Source: an uncultured Eubacteriales bacterium (GTDB taxonomy: Bacteria; Bacillota; Clostridia; Oscillospirales; CAG-272). Taken from it: a stretch of 64,000 nt of DNA. Within the stretch, counting starts at the first letter, position 1; each line of letters begins with the position of its first letter. Below the pieces are notes generated by a model. The model did not search any database and had not been told where the DNA came from. It saw only the letters and a list, made by a program, of their open reading frames with translations. Both the position numbers and the translations under genes were made by a program. Below, piece by piece: positions 41,241 through 50,444 of this stretch. Where the stretch lies: the NCBI GenBank assembly GCA_900546695.1, contig URDX01000001.1:1-64000 (forward strand). The letters are read 5' to 3'.

Positions 41241-42515
41241 CTATTTTTCCGCGTTCTCAGGCTGCTCGTCTTTCTTGTCGGAAGAAGCTTCGGGCGCTTT
41301 GTTCTTTGCATCGCCTGCATCGGGTGTGTTGTTCTTGCTGTCTGATACGGGGTCGCCATCCGATGCGGGCGTGTTATCTTGTGCGGGCATGCTGCCTACG
41401 TTGCGTTTTTTGCGTTTTGAAATAAGCACGAACGCAAGGCAGCCGAGCGGAATAATAATTGCTGCGCATATCGCGAGCTTAACGCCGAGCGTAAGCCCGC
41501 CCGTGCCCGATGTGCCGTCCTGTGCTGCGCCGTCAGACGCGGTCGTTTCGGCGGGAGCTGCTGGGACATCATAGCTGCTCTCGCCGCCCGCGCCGTTGGG
41601 ATATACGACGGTCGCGCCGTCGTTTTCGACACGAACGCGGTCGCCGTTCTCGTCTGCGATTATCGAGCCGTCGCCGTCGTCGGCTATGCCGTACTTCTTG
41701 CTGCGGTCTATCACGGTGACATTGCTGTCGCGGTCGACCATGACGAGATTTCCCGTATTGTCGACGGTAATGACGCTGCCGTCGGCTGCGGGTATGCCCT
41801 TGTCGGTAACACCGTCGATGCCGCCGTCTTCCTGAAAGCCCGCGCCGCTGTTACCCGTGCTGCTGCCCGCGCTGCCCTTGTTTCCCGAGCCGCTCGTGCT
41901 GCTGCCCGCATTACCGTTTCCGCTTGTGCTGCCGCCGTTGCCTGTACCGCTGTTTCCGTTATTACCGGCGTTGCCGCCCGTGTTGCCCTTGCCGTCAGTG
42001 CTGCCCGTTTCGCTGCCCGATTTATCATCGGTGCGTGGCGCATCGGTCTCGGACGGAGCGGGGTCATTCGCCGTTGTATCGTCAAAACGGTTGACCTTGT
42101 CGGGGTCGACATAGACGGGATAATCCTCTATAATGACGCACCCGCTCGGCACGCACGGCGAGATGCTGCGCGACTGCAGAATTACCACCCGCAGCTGTGT
42201 CAGAGCGGTGAGCAGTGCATCGTCTATCGACGTGAGCGTGTCGGGCAATGTCAGCTTTTTCAGCGGGAGATCGGAGCGGAATATGCGTCCGCGAATCTCG
42301 GTGACCTTTCTGCCGCCGAGGCTGTCGGGGATAACTATCTCGCTCTCCGAGCCGAAATACCCGACTATCGCCGCCGTATCGCCCGATATTGTATACTTAA
42401 AATACCCCTCGGAATATACGGTATCATCCGCCGCAGAGAGCGGCAGCAGCGAGAGCAGCACCGACAGCAGCAGTATCACCGCCGTGCATATGCTTGTTTT
42501 TCTTTTGTACTTCAT
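41241..42515 (-). CDS. Secreted LRR_5 (BspA-like) protein with C-terminal membrane anchor
   Basis: A 424-residue surface protein. A signal peptide (1-28, AVILLLSVLLSLLPLSAA) is followed by a short LRR_5 region (about 35-105, VIPDSLGGRKVTEI and LTLPDTLTSIDDAL), a Gly/Ser/Asn-rich linker (about 150-235), a beta-rich part, one membrane helix (about 355-380) and an acidic tail of about 45 residues. ATG 42515 with GGAG upstream is chosen; an upstream extension is not supported. It lies between the peptide gene terminator and the kinase cassette, so a shared role is possible but unproven. Confidence 0.8.
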   Translation of the reverse strand: MKYKRKTSICTAVILLLSVLLSLLPLSAADDTVYSEGYFKYTISGDTAAIVGYFGSESEIVIPDSLGGRKVTEIRGRIFRSDLPLKKLTLPDTLTSIDDALLTALTQLRVVILQSRSISPCVPSGCVIIEDYPVYVDPDKVNRFDDTTANDPAPSETDAPRTDDKSGSETGSTDGKGNTGGNAGNNGNSGTGNGGSTSGNGNAGSSTSGSGNKGSAGSSTGNSGAGFQEDGGIDGVTDKGIPAADGSVITVDNTGNLVMVDRDSNVTVIDRSKKYGIADDGDGSIIADENGDRVRVENDGATVVYPNGAGGESSYDVPAAPAETTASDGAAQDGTSGTGGLTLGVKLAICAAIIIPLGCLAFVLISKRKKRNVGSMPAQDNTPASDGDPVSDSKNNTPDAGDAKNKAPEASSDKKDEQPENAEK

Positions 42516-42534
42516 TTGTTTCTCCGAATTCGTT

Positions 42535-42570
42535 AAAAATAAGGATGACAGGCTTACGCCTGCCATCCTT
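42535..42570 (-). terminator. Terminator after the 33-residue peptide gene
   Basis: AAGGATGGCAGG and CCTGTCATCCTT (42570-42559, 42552-42541), then ATTTTT on the minus strand. Confidence 0.85.
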
Positions 42571-42591
42571 CCGAGAAAATCAACTATTTTG

Positions 42592-42693
42592 TTAATCGAA
42601 TTCTGCTCCGCCCTCTTCATTCGAAGCAGTAACTATGTCCTCGGATTCAAACACAATTACTTCGGTTTCGGGGCTGATATACTTTTCCTTCAT
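42592..42693 (-). CDS. 33-residue peptide, candidate precursor or small partner
   Basis: A short acidic peptide (MKEKYISPETEV start, SNEEGGAEFD end) with AAAGG seven or so bases before the ATG and a strong terminator after it, so it is a real transcription end gene. It follows the giant secreted protein gene by 26 bases. Small peptides of this look (basic start, acidic VIVFESEDI core, short T/S/G-rich end) are common in Clostridia near PqqD, kinase and S26-like genes. It has no cysteine and only one late aromatic, so what would be modified is unclear. Confidence 0.65.
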   Translation of the reverse strand: MKEKYISPETEVIVFESEDIVTASNEEGGAEFD

Positions 42694-42719
42694 ATAAATC
42701 CTTTCTGATTGTATGTTAC

Positions 42720-45700
42720 TCAGTTTCCTGCCGGAGACTTAACGGAAGCGCCGGTATACAGCGTTTCAATATTTCCTGCGGCATCAACATAAGTAATATA
42801 TCCTCTTACATACAGATTCTTAGCAGCGGATTTCGGACCCATAGATATCGTGAAGCCGTAATTACCCTCTGCAGCAGTAGTAGAAGGATTACTTACATAA
42901 ATATTGCTGTCTCCGATATTCTCAGCAGTGAGCTTATCTGCATAGGCATCATTAAACGTATACAGGATACCCGCCTTAGCAAGCTTACATCCTTCAGGCA
43001 GCGACCAAGCTACGTTAGTTGCAACCGCAACCTTATTAGTACCGGAAACTGCAGTACGCTCACTGACAGTAATAGTTACAACAGCTTCGGGTTCAGGCTT
43101 CTCGGTCAAATACATAGTAGTGAGCACAACATCGCTCTTAATTATAAACGAGTAGGTTGCGTTCATACTGACACATGTATTACCGACATACCATCCTGCA
43201 AAGTACTTGCCGTCTGCATCCATCTCGTCAGCCGTTACAGTAACGCTCGAGCCGTATGCATACTTTGTCTCAAGCGCAGCACCGTCAACAGTTACGGTAT
43301 AGAGCTCGCTGTCAGCCACATACTTTGCAAAGATAATAGCATTAGCTGTGACACTGATATTACCGTTTGCATTAACTTCAAACTCGTTGCCATCAGCATC
43401 AAACCATCCGGCAAATGTATAGCCGGAATAGTAAGGCATAGAAGGAACAGCAACTGCTCCGACTCCGCCGGTCAGTTTAACATCGCCGGACCAATGGATA
43501 TCCTTAGTTATGGTATCTCTGAATACGACATATGCGTACTCTGTGCTGCCGGTATCCTCTACATAGCATGCAGTAAGTCCGGTCTTATCACCAAGTATAA
43601 AGCTATACTCGGGAGCTTCGGATACGACCTTATTCTCCGCATTAATCCAATAGAGGAACTTGTAGCCCGCATTCGGAACAGCGGTTATCGTAAACGAAGT
43701 ACCCTTAGAATAGAGCTGGTCGATAGCAGGACCGCTCCAACGTCCTTCAACATCGCCGTACTTGTAATTTACCTTACCTGCGCCGACATTGACGGAGAGT
43801 TTAACCTTTTCAGTACCTCTGAACATTGCAACAAAGTCAGCGTTTGCAGAAGCCTTGAATGTATAGGCTGCATTCTGGGAAACGCACTCGCTGCCCTTGT
43901 ACCAACCAAGGAACTCATAGCCGCCGTTTGCGGTAGCCGTGATAGTTACCTCGGTGCCTTCCTCATACGCTCCGCCGCCGGTAAGAACGCCTGCGCCTGC
44001 AGGGCTAACGGTCGTCGTAACGGTATACTGAGGAATCGGTATCCACTTTGTATTATCGCTGTCACGGACAAGTATCGTATACTCACCTGTGCTGCTTGTG
44101 CTTACACAAAGCTTTCTGTTACCGCTGACAGTGCCGTCATCAAAGGTATGAACCTCTGTAACGGAGCCCTCGTTTACGAAAATCTTAGGCTCAAGCTTAT
44201 TAGCGGTAGTGTAAGTATTAATCGCGATCGAGCTGACCTTGGTATTGTTCAGTACGAGCGGATTAGCGCTTGAAACGTTAGACCAAATTGCAGATACATA
44301 CATATCTTTATTGGTATTGTTATTGGAGATATCGCAGTTTGTCATAACTGCACCGTGTGTACCGTAGAGATTTACGGCAATGTAGTAATTACCGCTGATC
44401 TTTACATTGGTAAACTCGGTAGAGGTTCCGCCGCAAAGGAAGATCGCAAAGCGTGCGGTACCTTCCATAGTGAGGTCCTTAATCTTGATGCCGGTGCAAT
44501 AAAGCCTATCGTTCGCATTACCAAAGTAAAGTGCACTTCCGCCCGACTGCATAGGATCGGTCGTGGTTGCGCAGGTAATGGTATAGCCGTTACCGTCAAG
44601 CGTAAGACCGTTAAGAGCCTTTACGATATCAATCTGCTCGGTAAGAGTAATGTTCTTGAGAAGTCTTACGGTATAGCCCGTCTCGACATTACCAAATGCC
44701 TCTGCGAGAGTTGCATATGCCTTAACGGAGTTACCATCAGCGTCAAGAATCTGTGCTGCCATATCGGAAACTGCAACAAAGTTGCCGCTCTCGTCCTTAG
44801 CAACACCGACACCCTCTGCAACAAAGCTCGGGGTCTTGCCGTCGACCTTCTTCTCGGGAGAAACGTTCGGGTCAAAGTCTGCAAATGTACCGCCCTTAAT
44901 TGCCACCTTAGCGTCGCCGGAAGCAAATGCATCGTCGATGCAGTTAATGAGGTACATCGAAGAGTCGTTCCACTTCTGGAGAAGCGAGAAATTACCGCCG
45001 TTGATAACGAGGTTACCCGACTCTACCTGAACTACGGAAACGTTACCGATAAATGTACCGTTCTCGATGGTGAGAGTGCTGTTACCTTTAACATTGAAGG
45101 TATAGCAGTCATTTTCCTTTGCCGCAATAGTACCGTTGCCGGTTACTGTGACATTTGCACCGTCGTCAATCAGGATAAGAGAGTTAACTTTATCCCAAAT
45201 ATCTGCGGTGTTTCTGATTGTGTAACCGCTCAGGTCAAGTGTAATGCTCTTGTTGATAACTATCTGCTCGGTTACGTCAACACCTGCGATAAGGGTTACG
45301 GTATCGCCGGCCTTTGCGGCATCAATTGCCGCCTGAAGAGATACATACTTTTCATTGCCGTTCTGAGCAACATACACGCCGGTCTTTACGCCGTAAGTAC
45401 CGTCCGCATTCTGCGTAGGAATGAAGCCAACTGCGCAATAGTCCTCGGGAACAGCAGTTGTGAATGTACCGCCGGAGACTGCGATAGTACCGTTTGTGTT
45501 ATCAAATACACTCCCGGTCATGTCCTTCCACTCGTATGCCTTGAAAGCATAGTTTCCGGTCTTAGCGGTAAACCTTCCTGCCTCAACCTTGACTTTACCA
45601 AGATCCTTATAGCCGGGACGATTGATGACGGAGATAGCAGCGCCGTCCTCTATCGCACCGTCGTTCTCTGTCTTTTCAACAGGGCCGCCGGTAACGGTGA

Positions 45701-48700
45701 TGGCACTCTTATCGCCTACGATATTCAGGCTGCCTGCGCAAACCTGAGCACCCATGGTCTTAGCGTTGATAACGCTGTTGTTGATGGTCAGCGTACCGCT
45801 GCTCGGGAAGTAAATTCCGAAGCCGTTCGGGACATTGAGCGTCGAATTAATGAGTGTAACATTATCATTGGTGTTGCCGCCGTTTGTCTCGATACCGCTG
45901 TGACCGTTGGCTGTCATGGTGACATTCTCAAACACCAGAGCAGAGTTGTTGTAGGTAGTAGAACCGCCCATAGCGGAGGGGATGAGACCAACCATCGAGT
46001 TACTTATGACCGTACCGTTCATCACGGTCAGTGTAACGTCAGAGTAGTTAATCTCGAACGCCGCACAGTCAGTGTATTTTCCGGTGTATGTCCAAGTATG
46101 ACCGCCAAGATCGATGGTAAGATTCTTGCTGCCGGAGTTCTGTACCTCACCGGTGGTGTAGTCACGCAGCAGATAGAGCGTCTTACCAGAATCAAGAGCA
46201 GCATGGAAAGCCTCGTTCATCGTGTAGTAGGAGGTGTCGCCTACCTTGGCAAGGTAAGCTTTTTCTACACCGAAGGTGCCGTCAACATTTGTCTTAACAG
46301 CACTTCCCTCTACTACATACTTGGCAGGATCCTTCTCGAATGTACCCGCAGTTACCTCGATGGTAGCCATAGCAGTTTCATCGGTAGGAACCAAACCGTC
46401 TCTGTAGGTATATGTGCCGAGCGTTCCGGTGACAGTACCACCCTTAACGTAGATACGCGCCTGCTTATCGGCAGCGCTGTCATAGTTTACGGAAGCAACA
46501 TTGCCGTTTACGGTACCGCCGCTGATTGTGAGCGTACTGTAAGCAACACCCGTGCTGTATGCCCAAGAGGAAACAGTACCGTTAACAGTACCGCCCTTAA
46601 TATTAGCAGCGCGCCAGTTTTCAACAGCATAGCTGTTAGCAGAGTTAACTACACCGCCAAGGAGATGCAACGTACCGTAGTCAACCTTGATTGCAACAAA
46701 GTTATCCTGAGTAAATGTACCGCCGGTTATTGTCAATGTAGGGTTGGCATCGCGTACGTTATCGTTGCCGAGGCGTACAAGAGACGCGCCCTTACCACTC
46801 TTTGTACCGCTGTTATTTATAACGTTACCGCCCTCAAATCTGAGGAAGCCGTACTCACCCTGAATATCAATTACATAGTAGGAGCTGACACCGGAGTTTT
46901 CTGCGGTATCCTCACGCATGATGGTACCGGTCTGACCCGCGCTGCTGTCCATGATTGTAACTCTCGCGTTATCAATCTTAACAGCGGCTTTCTCCTTGAC
47001 CTGTCCGCCGTTGATAGTAAATCCGTTAAGATCAAGTATCAGATTCTTAGAGATGGTAACATTCTCACGAGTGTCTGCGAGCATCGTAACAGTTTTGCCT
47101 CTCGTTGCAGCATTAATTGCTTCTTCGAGAGATTCGTACTTAATGCCGCCGGTCTCAGCAACATAAGTACCGGTCTTTACGCCGTGAGTACCGTCCGCAT
47201 TCTGCGTAGGAATGAAGCCAACTGCGCAATAGTCCTCGGGAACAGCAGTTGTGAATGTACCGCCGGAGATGGAAATCGTTTCGTCGTTAAGATCGCTGTA
47301 CTTTTCCATGACGGAAGCAAGGCTTGCAAGACCTACAGGTCCTGTATATTTACCATCGCCGATAATCGTCACTGTACCTTCAGGCTTAGGAGTTACCTCT
47401 ACTCCTGTATTATCGGTAGATGCAACAGCAAAACCGTGTGTAGCTGCACCGTTATTATTTGGGACGTACTCTACCTTGGTGGAGGTAGCGGTTACGGTGC
47501 ATCTGTCAAGTGTGAGGTCGGTATATTTAACCTCAATACCCGTTCCGCCGTTAACAACACAATTGGTAAGAGTTACATTCTGCATTCCGCCCTTTGTAAC
47601 AGTCGCGGAAGAGCCGGAAATGTAGATACCGGTCATATCATAGTTACTTTCGGCGGGCTCACCCGAACCACCGATAATTGTCGAATCGGTAATCTTGAGT
47701 TTAAGTCCGTAATTAGAGCCGTTATGATACAGACCGCAGGATCTACCGGTAATATTACTATTGGTAATAGTAATATCGGAGTTATCAGCGAAATCTGCTA
47801 TTGCATAGCCGGCGCTGACAGTCAGCTTGTCAGCAGTATGTTTATAACCAAGTGTCTTACTGGAATAAGCAAGACCGACAAGTCCCGCAGACTCAATAGT
47901 AAGATTTTTTATTGTTGATTTTCCCCAGACAGCTATACCACGCGCACTTGCACTTGTAGACTTGTAGGTTCCGTTTTGGATGGTAATAGTTTTTTCGGCA
48001 GACAACGAGTAGCCATTGCCGGAATAACTATTAGCAACGGTATGACCATTAAGGTCTAAGGTAATTGCTTTGCTAATGGTCAACTTATCAGAAAGCTGAA
48101 CATCATCAAAAAGCTTTATCGTCTGGTTAGCCTTTACATTAGCAACTGCTTCTTCAAGAGACTCATAGCAAGCCGAGCCAATCTTTGCAACCAGCTTACC
48201 TTCTTTGATACCATAAGTACCGTCAGAGTTCTTGACAAGTATGCATCCATCAGCCCAATAATAATCTGGTATATCCCTATTGTAAGTACCGCCACTAACC
48301 TCATAATTAGCGTTTGTGGCAGGAGACATGTAATGGAATATGGGGTATTTCGTATTCTTAATTCTATATGTACCGCCGGTTATCTTAGTTATGGATGTAT
48401 ATCCGCTAACAAGACCGGTTACAACTACTCTTGCATTAGTGCTTGAGCTGTTCTGAATGAATTCGCCACCGGTAATTGTCGTATCTCCATAAACAAGAAT
48501 TGTACCGGTTACTCCAAAACGAGGAGCATAGTCTGACACATATTTACCACCGTTAATAACAAGGGTCGAACCTTCCTCGCTCTTAACAACGTTAAGACCG
48601 CCGGTGTATGTACCGCTCTTAATTGTAAGGTTGCCCCAGTTATCAATCATCGAAGAACCGGTATTGCCCGCAGTAGCAGTAACACCGGTCAGTGTAAGGT

Positions 48701-50003
48701 TTGCATTGCTGCCCTTTACAACTTCGATGTTATAGTAGCTTGTACCGCCTACAACAGTACCGTTCGTTACGGTAACAGTCGCGCCGTTCTGAACGGAGAT
48801 AGTTGCCTTACCTGCGTTTGTGTTCGTCAGCGTCTTGCCGCCGAGGTCGAGCGTGATGTTCTTGTCAATTACAACATCATAGGTTGCATCCGCAAGAAGC
48901 TTAACGGTCTCGCCGTCATTAGCAGCTGCAACAGCTGCGGCAAGAGTCTCGTACTTGTTCTCGCCTATCTCAGCCGCATAATTAACAGTTTCGGAAACAC
49001 CGTATGTGCCGTCGCCGTTATCTTTGATGGTGACACCGTCTGCGAGATAGTCGCTCGGAACTTCGGAAGTAAACGTACCGCCGGTGATATTAAACTCTTC
49101 CGATACCTTATCGGCAGACGAATCTGCGGAAACATTGAACGTTCCGTTTATACCGCTGCCGTTCGCCTCAATAGTGTAATCTGCGCCGCCGCCTTCTATA
49201 GCTTTCTGGAGCAGACCCTTTGCGCAAGCTTCAGCAGTAACATTATCAAATGTAATGTCGGTTGCCTTGGAGACGACAATTGCTGCCTTCTCAGTCATAC
49301 CGTTAAAGGTTGTATTCTCAATCTTTATTGTCGGTGCATCAACCGTACCTTCAGTATAAGCCTTAACACCGCGGAATCCGGTAAACGTACTGTTCTTAGC
49401 CTCAGTAACGGTACCGCCGTAGTTCCAAAGACCGTAATTTCCTTTTGTAGAATTGAGCTTGCAATTATCTATTACGGTCTTTCCGTAACGATTGTTGCAC
49501 AGACCGTTCGGGAAAGTGCAGTTTGTATATGTTACGGTATTATCAGCATGGTTTATATTACGGAGCTCACATGCAAAATAATTGGTAGTGTGTCCGTGGT
49601 CATTCACCCAAGTTCCGTTCGGATGAGAGAGGGTAAGGCCCTCGAAGCTTACATCAATATCGTAAGCCTGATCCCCCAAAGCTGACTTGGGATTCGTAAT
49701 GCAAAGCTCGGCAGTGACATCCTCGCCGACAAACTTAACAGCAGTAAGACCTGTAAGTCCGCTCTTTGCAACCTCTATCCAAGCATCGGTCGAAATAATG
49801 TCGACCTTGCCGCTGACGGTATAGGTAATAACACCGTCAATCGGTTCTGCATTTTGAACAGCAGTTTCAAAGGTGCTGTAAGTTATATTGCCAACCTTGA
49901 TCGTTCCGCCGTCATCCGCGAAAACCGCGACGGGCATGAGCGAAAGCACCATCAGAACCGAAAGAATAATACTTAAAACGCGATGTTTAGAATTAATCTT
50001 CAT
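42720..50003 (-). CDS. Giant secreted repeat protein (right-handed beta-helix type)
   Basis: A 2427-residue protein. A signal peptide (1-30, SLMPVAVFADD) is followed by six or seven modules of 200-300 residues. Each starts with a link such as DGTYGVKTG, a short KYESLEEAI domain and TLDLNGHT-like strands, then pectate-lyase-like beta-helix turns. From about 1990 come InlB/listeria-type repeats with GYEFLGWYKG and FAGWFDADG, then a terminal beta domain. No LPXTG or membrane anchor is seen at the end (SVKSPAGN). Probably an adhesin or matrix protein. Two modules share a 100-base nearly identical stretch. Confidence 0.85.
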   Translation of the reverse strand: MKINSKHRVLSIILSVLMVLSLMPVAVFADDGGTIKVGNITYSTFETAVQNAEPIDGVITYTVSGKVDIISTDAWIEVAKSGLTGLTAVKFVGEDVTAELCITNPKSALGDQAYDIDVSFEGLTLSHPNGTWVNDHGHTTNYFACELRNINHADNTVTYTNCTFPNGLCNNRYGKTVIDNCKLNSTKGNYGLWNYGGTVTEAKNSTFTGFRGVKAYTEGTVDAPTIKIENTTFNGMTEKAAIVVSKATDITFDNVTAEACAKGLLQKAIEGGGADYTIEANGSGINGTFNVSADSSADKVSEEFNITGGTFTSEVPSDYLADGVTIKDNGDGTYGVSETVNYAAEIGENKYETLAAAVAAANDGETVKLLADATYDVVIDKNITLDLGGKTLTNTNAGKATISVQNGATVTVTNGTVVGGTSYYNIEVVKGSNANLTLTGVTATAGNTGSSMIDNWGNLTIKSGTYTGGLNVVKSEEGSTLVINGGKYVSDYAPRFGVTGTILVYGDTTITGGEFIQNSSSTNARVVVTGLVSGYTSITKITGGTYRIKNTKYPIFHYMSPATNANYEVSGGTYNRDIPDYYWADGCILVKNSDGTYGIKEGKLVAKIGSACYESLEEAVANVKANQTIKLFDDVQLSDKLTISKAITLDLNGHTVANSYSGNGYSLSAEKTITIQNGTYKSTSASARGIAVWGKSTIKNLTIESAGLVGLAYSSKTLGYKHTADKLTVSAGYAIADFADNSDITITNSNITGRSCGLYHNGSNYGLKLKITDSTIIGGSGEPAESNYDMTGIYISGSSATVTKGGMQNVTLTNCVVNGGTGIEVKYTDLTLDRCTVTATSTKVEYVPNNNGAATHGFAVASTDNTGVEVTPKPEGTVTIIGDGKYTGPVGLASLASVMEKYSDLNDETISISGGTFTTAVPEDYCAVGFIPTQNADGTHGVKTGTYVAETGGIKYESLEEAINAATRGKTVTMLADTRENVTISKNLILDLNGFTINGGQVKEKAAVKIDNARVTIMDSSAGQTGTIMREDTAENSGVSSYYVIDIQGEYGFLRFEGGNVINNSGTKSGKGASLVRLGNDNVRDANPTLTITGGTFTQDNFVAIKVDYGTLHLLGGVVNSANSYAVENWRAANIKGGTVNGTVSSWAYSTGVAYSTLTISGGTVNGNVASVNYDSAADKQARIYVKGGTVTGTLGTYTYRDGLVPTDETAMATIEVTAGTFEKDPAKYVVEGSAVKTNVDGTFGVEKAYLAKVGDTSYYTMNEAFHAALDSGKTLYLLRDYTTGEVQNSGSKNLTIDLGGHTWTYTGKYTDCAAFEINYSDVTLTVMNGTVISNSMVGLIPSAMGGSTTYNNSALVFENVTMTANGHSGIETNGGNTNDNVTLINSTLNVPNGFGIYFPSSGTLTINNSVINAKTMGAQVCAGSLNIVGDKSAITVTGGPVEKTENDGAIEDGAAISVINRPGYKDLGKVKVEAGRFTAKTGNYAFKAYEWKDMTGSVFDNTNGTIAVSGGTFTTAVPEDYCAVGFIPTQNADGTYGVKTGVYVAQNGNEKYVSLQAAIDAAKAGDTVTLIAGVDVTEQIVINKSITLDLSGYTIRNTADIWDKVNSLILIDDGANVTVTGNGTIAAKENDCYTFNVKGNSTLTIENGTFIGNVSVVQVESGNLVINGGNFSLLQKWNDSSMYLINCIDDAFASGDAKVAIKGGTFADFDPNVSPEKKVDGKTPSFVAEGVGVAKDESGNFVAVSDMAAQILDADGNSVKAYATLAEAFGNVETGYTVRLLKNITLTEQIDIVKALNGLTLDGNGYTITCATTTDPMQSGGSALYFGNANDRLYCTGIKIKDLTMEGTARFAIFLCGGTSTEFTNVKISGNYYIAVNLYGTHGAVMTNCDISNNNTNKDMYVSAIWSNVSSANPLVLNNTKVSSIAINTYTTANKLEPKIFVNEGSVTEVHTFDDGTVSGNRKLCVSTSSTGEYTILVRDSDNTKWIPIPQYTVTTTVSPAGAGVLTGGGAYEEGTEVTITATANGGYEFLGWYKGSECVSQNAAYTFKASANADFVAMFRGTEKVKLSVNVGAGKVNYKYGDVEGRWSGPAIDQLYSKGTSFTITAVPNAGYKFLYWINAENKVVSEAPEYSFILGDKTGLTACYVEDTGSTEYAYVVFRDTITKDIHWSGDVKLTGGVGAVAVPSMPYYSGYTFAGWFDADGNEFEVNANGNISVTANAIIFAKYVADSELYTVTVDGAALETKYAYGSSVTVTADEMDADGKYFAGWYVGNTCVSMNATYSFIIKSDVVLTTMYLTEKPEPEAVVTITVSERTAVSGTNKVAVATNVAWSLPEGCKLAKAGILYTFNDAYADKLTAENIGDSNIYVSNPSTTAAEGNYGFTISMGPKSAAKNLYVRGYITYVDAAGNIETLYTGASVKSPAGN
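45379..45478 (-). repeat. Nearly identical 100-base direct repeat, copy 1 (giant gene)
   Basis: Matches 47170-47269 with one base difference seen. Encodes the FTTAVPEDYCAVGFIPTQ link region. Confidence 0.85.
47170..47269 (-). repeat. Nearly identical 100-base direct repeat, copy 2 (giant gene)
   Basis: Partner of 45379-45478, same strand, about 1.8 kb apart, so recombination could delete 1791 bases in frame (597 codons). Confidence 0.85.
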
Positions 50004-50245
50004 ATGGATTTAAACCTTCCTAAAGTTTTACCCGCAGTTTAGGTGTGGGGCATCTCCACCGTATTGAATACTGATCCGCCCACCGTCTGCGGGCGCTTGT
50101 CCGACACCGTACGGCGTCAAGTGCGCGCGTTCCTCACGCGGGCAGAGCCTTATCCCCCTTTCCTTTTCGTCGTCCGTTCCGCGCCTTTGGGCGGTGCAGA
50201 TTGCCCGTTTTCAGGGTGCGTACATAGGGACTCCATGTTGGTAAC
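50004..50245 (-). ncRNA. Highly structured leader RNA of the giant protein gene (candidate)
   Basis: About 240 bases between the promoter and the ATG, with little sign of coding. Seven or eight hairpins can be seen, for example GACGCC/GGTGTC, CGCGT/ACGCG, CGCCC/GGGCG and CCTAAA/TTTAGG. The last one sits just before the ribosome site AGGAAGG. The density suggests a structured RNA, either a riboswitch or a stand-alone ncRNA such as raiA-like. I could not match it to a known class. Confidence 0.5.
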
Positions 50246-50274
50246 AGTATAACACAAAGCCCTTTTAATTACAA
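50246..50274 (-). promoter_or_regulatory. Promoter of the giant protein gene
   Basis: Minus strand TTGTAA (50269-50274), 17 bases, TATACT (50246-50251). Confidence 0.65.
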
Positions 50275-50409
50275 TACCTTCGGGCCGATTTCGGCAGATA
50301 TTTTTCAAAATATTTTTGTATTTTTCGGTGAACCGCGAGACAAACTAACCGCGCAGAACAAAGAATGGCAGTATAAGGAATCGCGAGGCACAGCCGCTGC
50401 GAAAAATTG
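50275..50409. other. Gap between divergent promoters
   Basis: Non-coding; only a TTTTTCAAAATATTTTTG-type AT-rich hairpin near 50298 was noticed. Confidence 0.5.
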
Positions 50410-50438
50410 TTGACAAAAAGCGCAAAAGGTAATATAAT
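50410..50438 (+). promoter_or_regulatory. Consensus promoter for the mgtE transcript
   Basis: TTGACA (50410-50415), 17 bases, TATAAT (50433-50438), about 420 bases before mgtE. Confidence 0.85.
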
Positions 50439-50444
50439 GATAAG

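Noticed and set aside
43494..44273. 259-codon + strand frame
   Set aside because: Also antisense to the giant gene and without family pattern.
44355..47918. 1187-codon open frame on the + strand
   Set aside because: Fully antisense to the giant repeat protein, with low-complexity composition copied from the repeats and no ribosome site. A shadow of the true gene.
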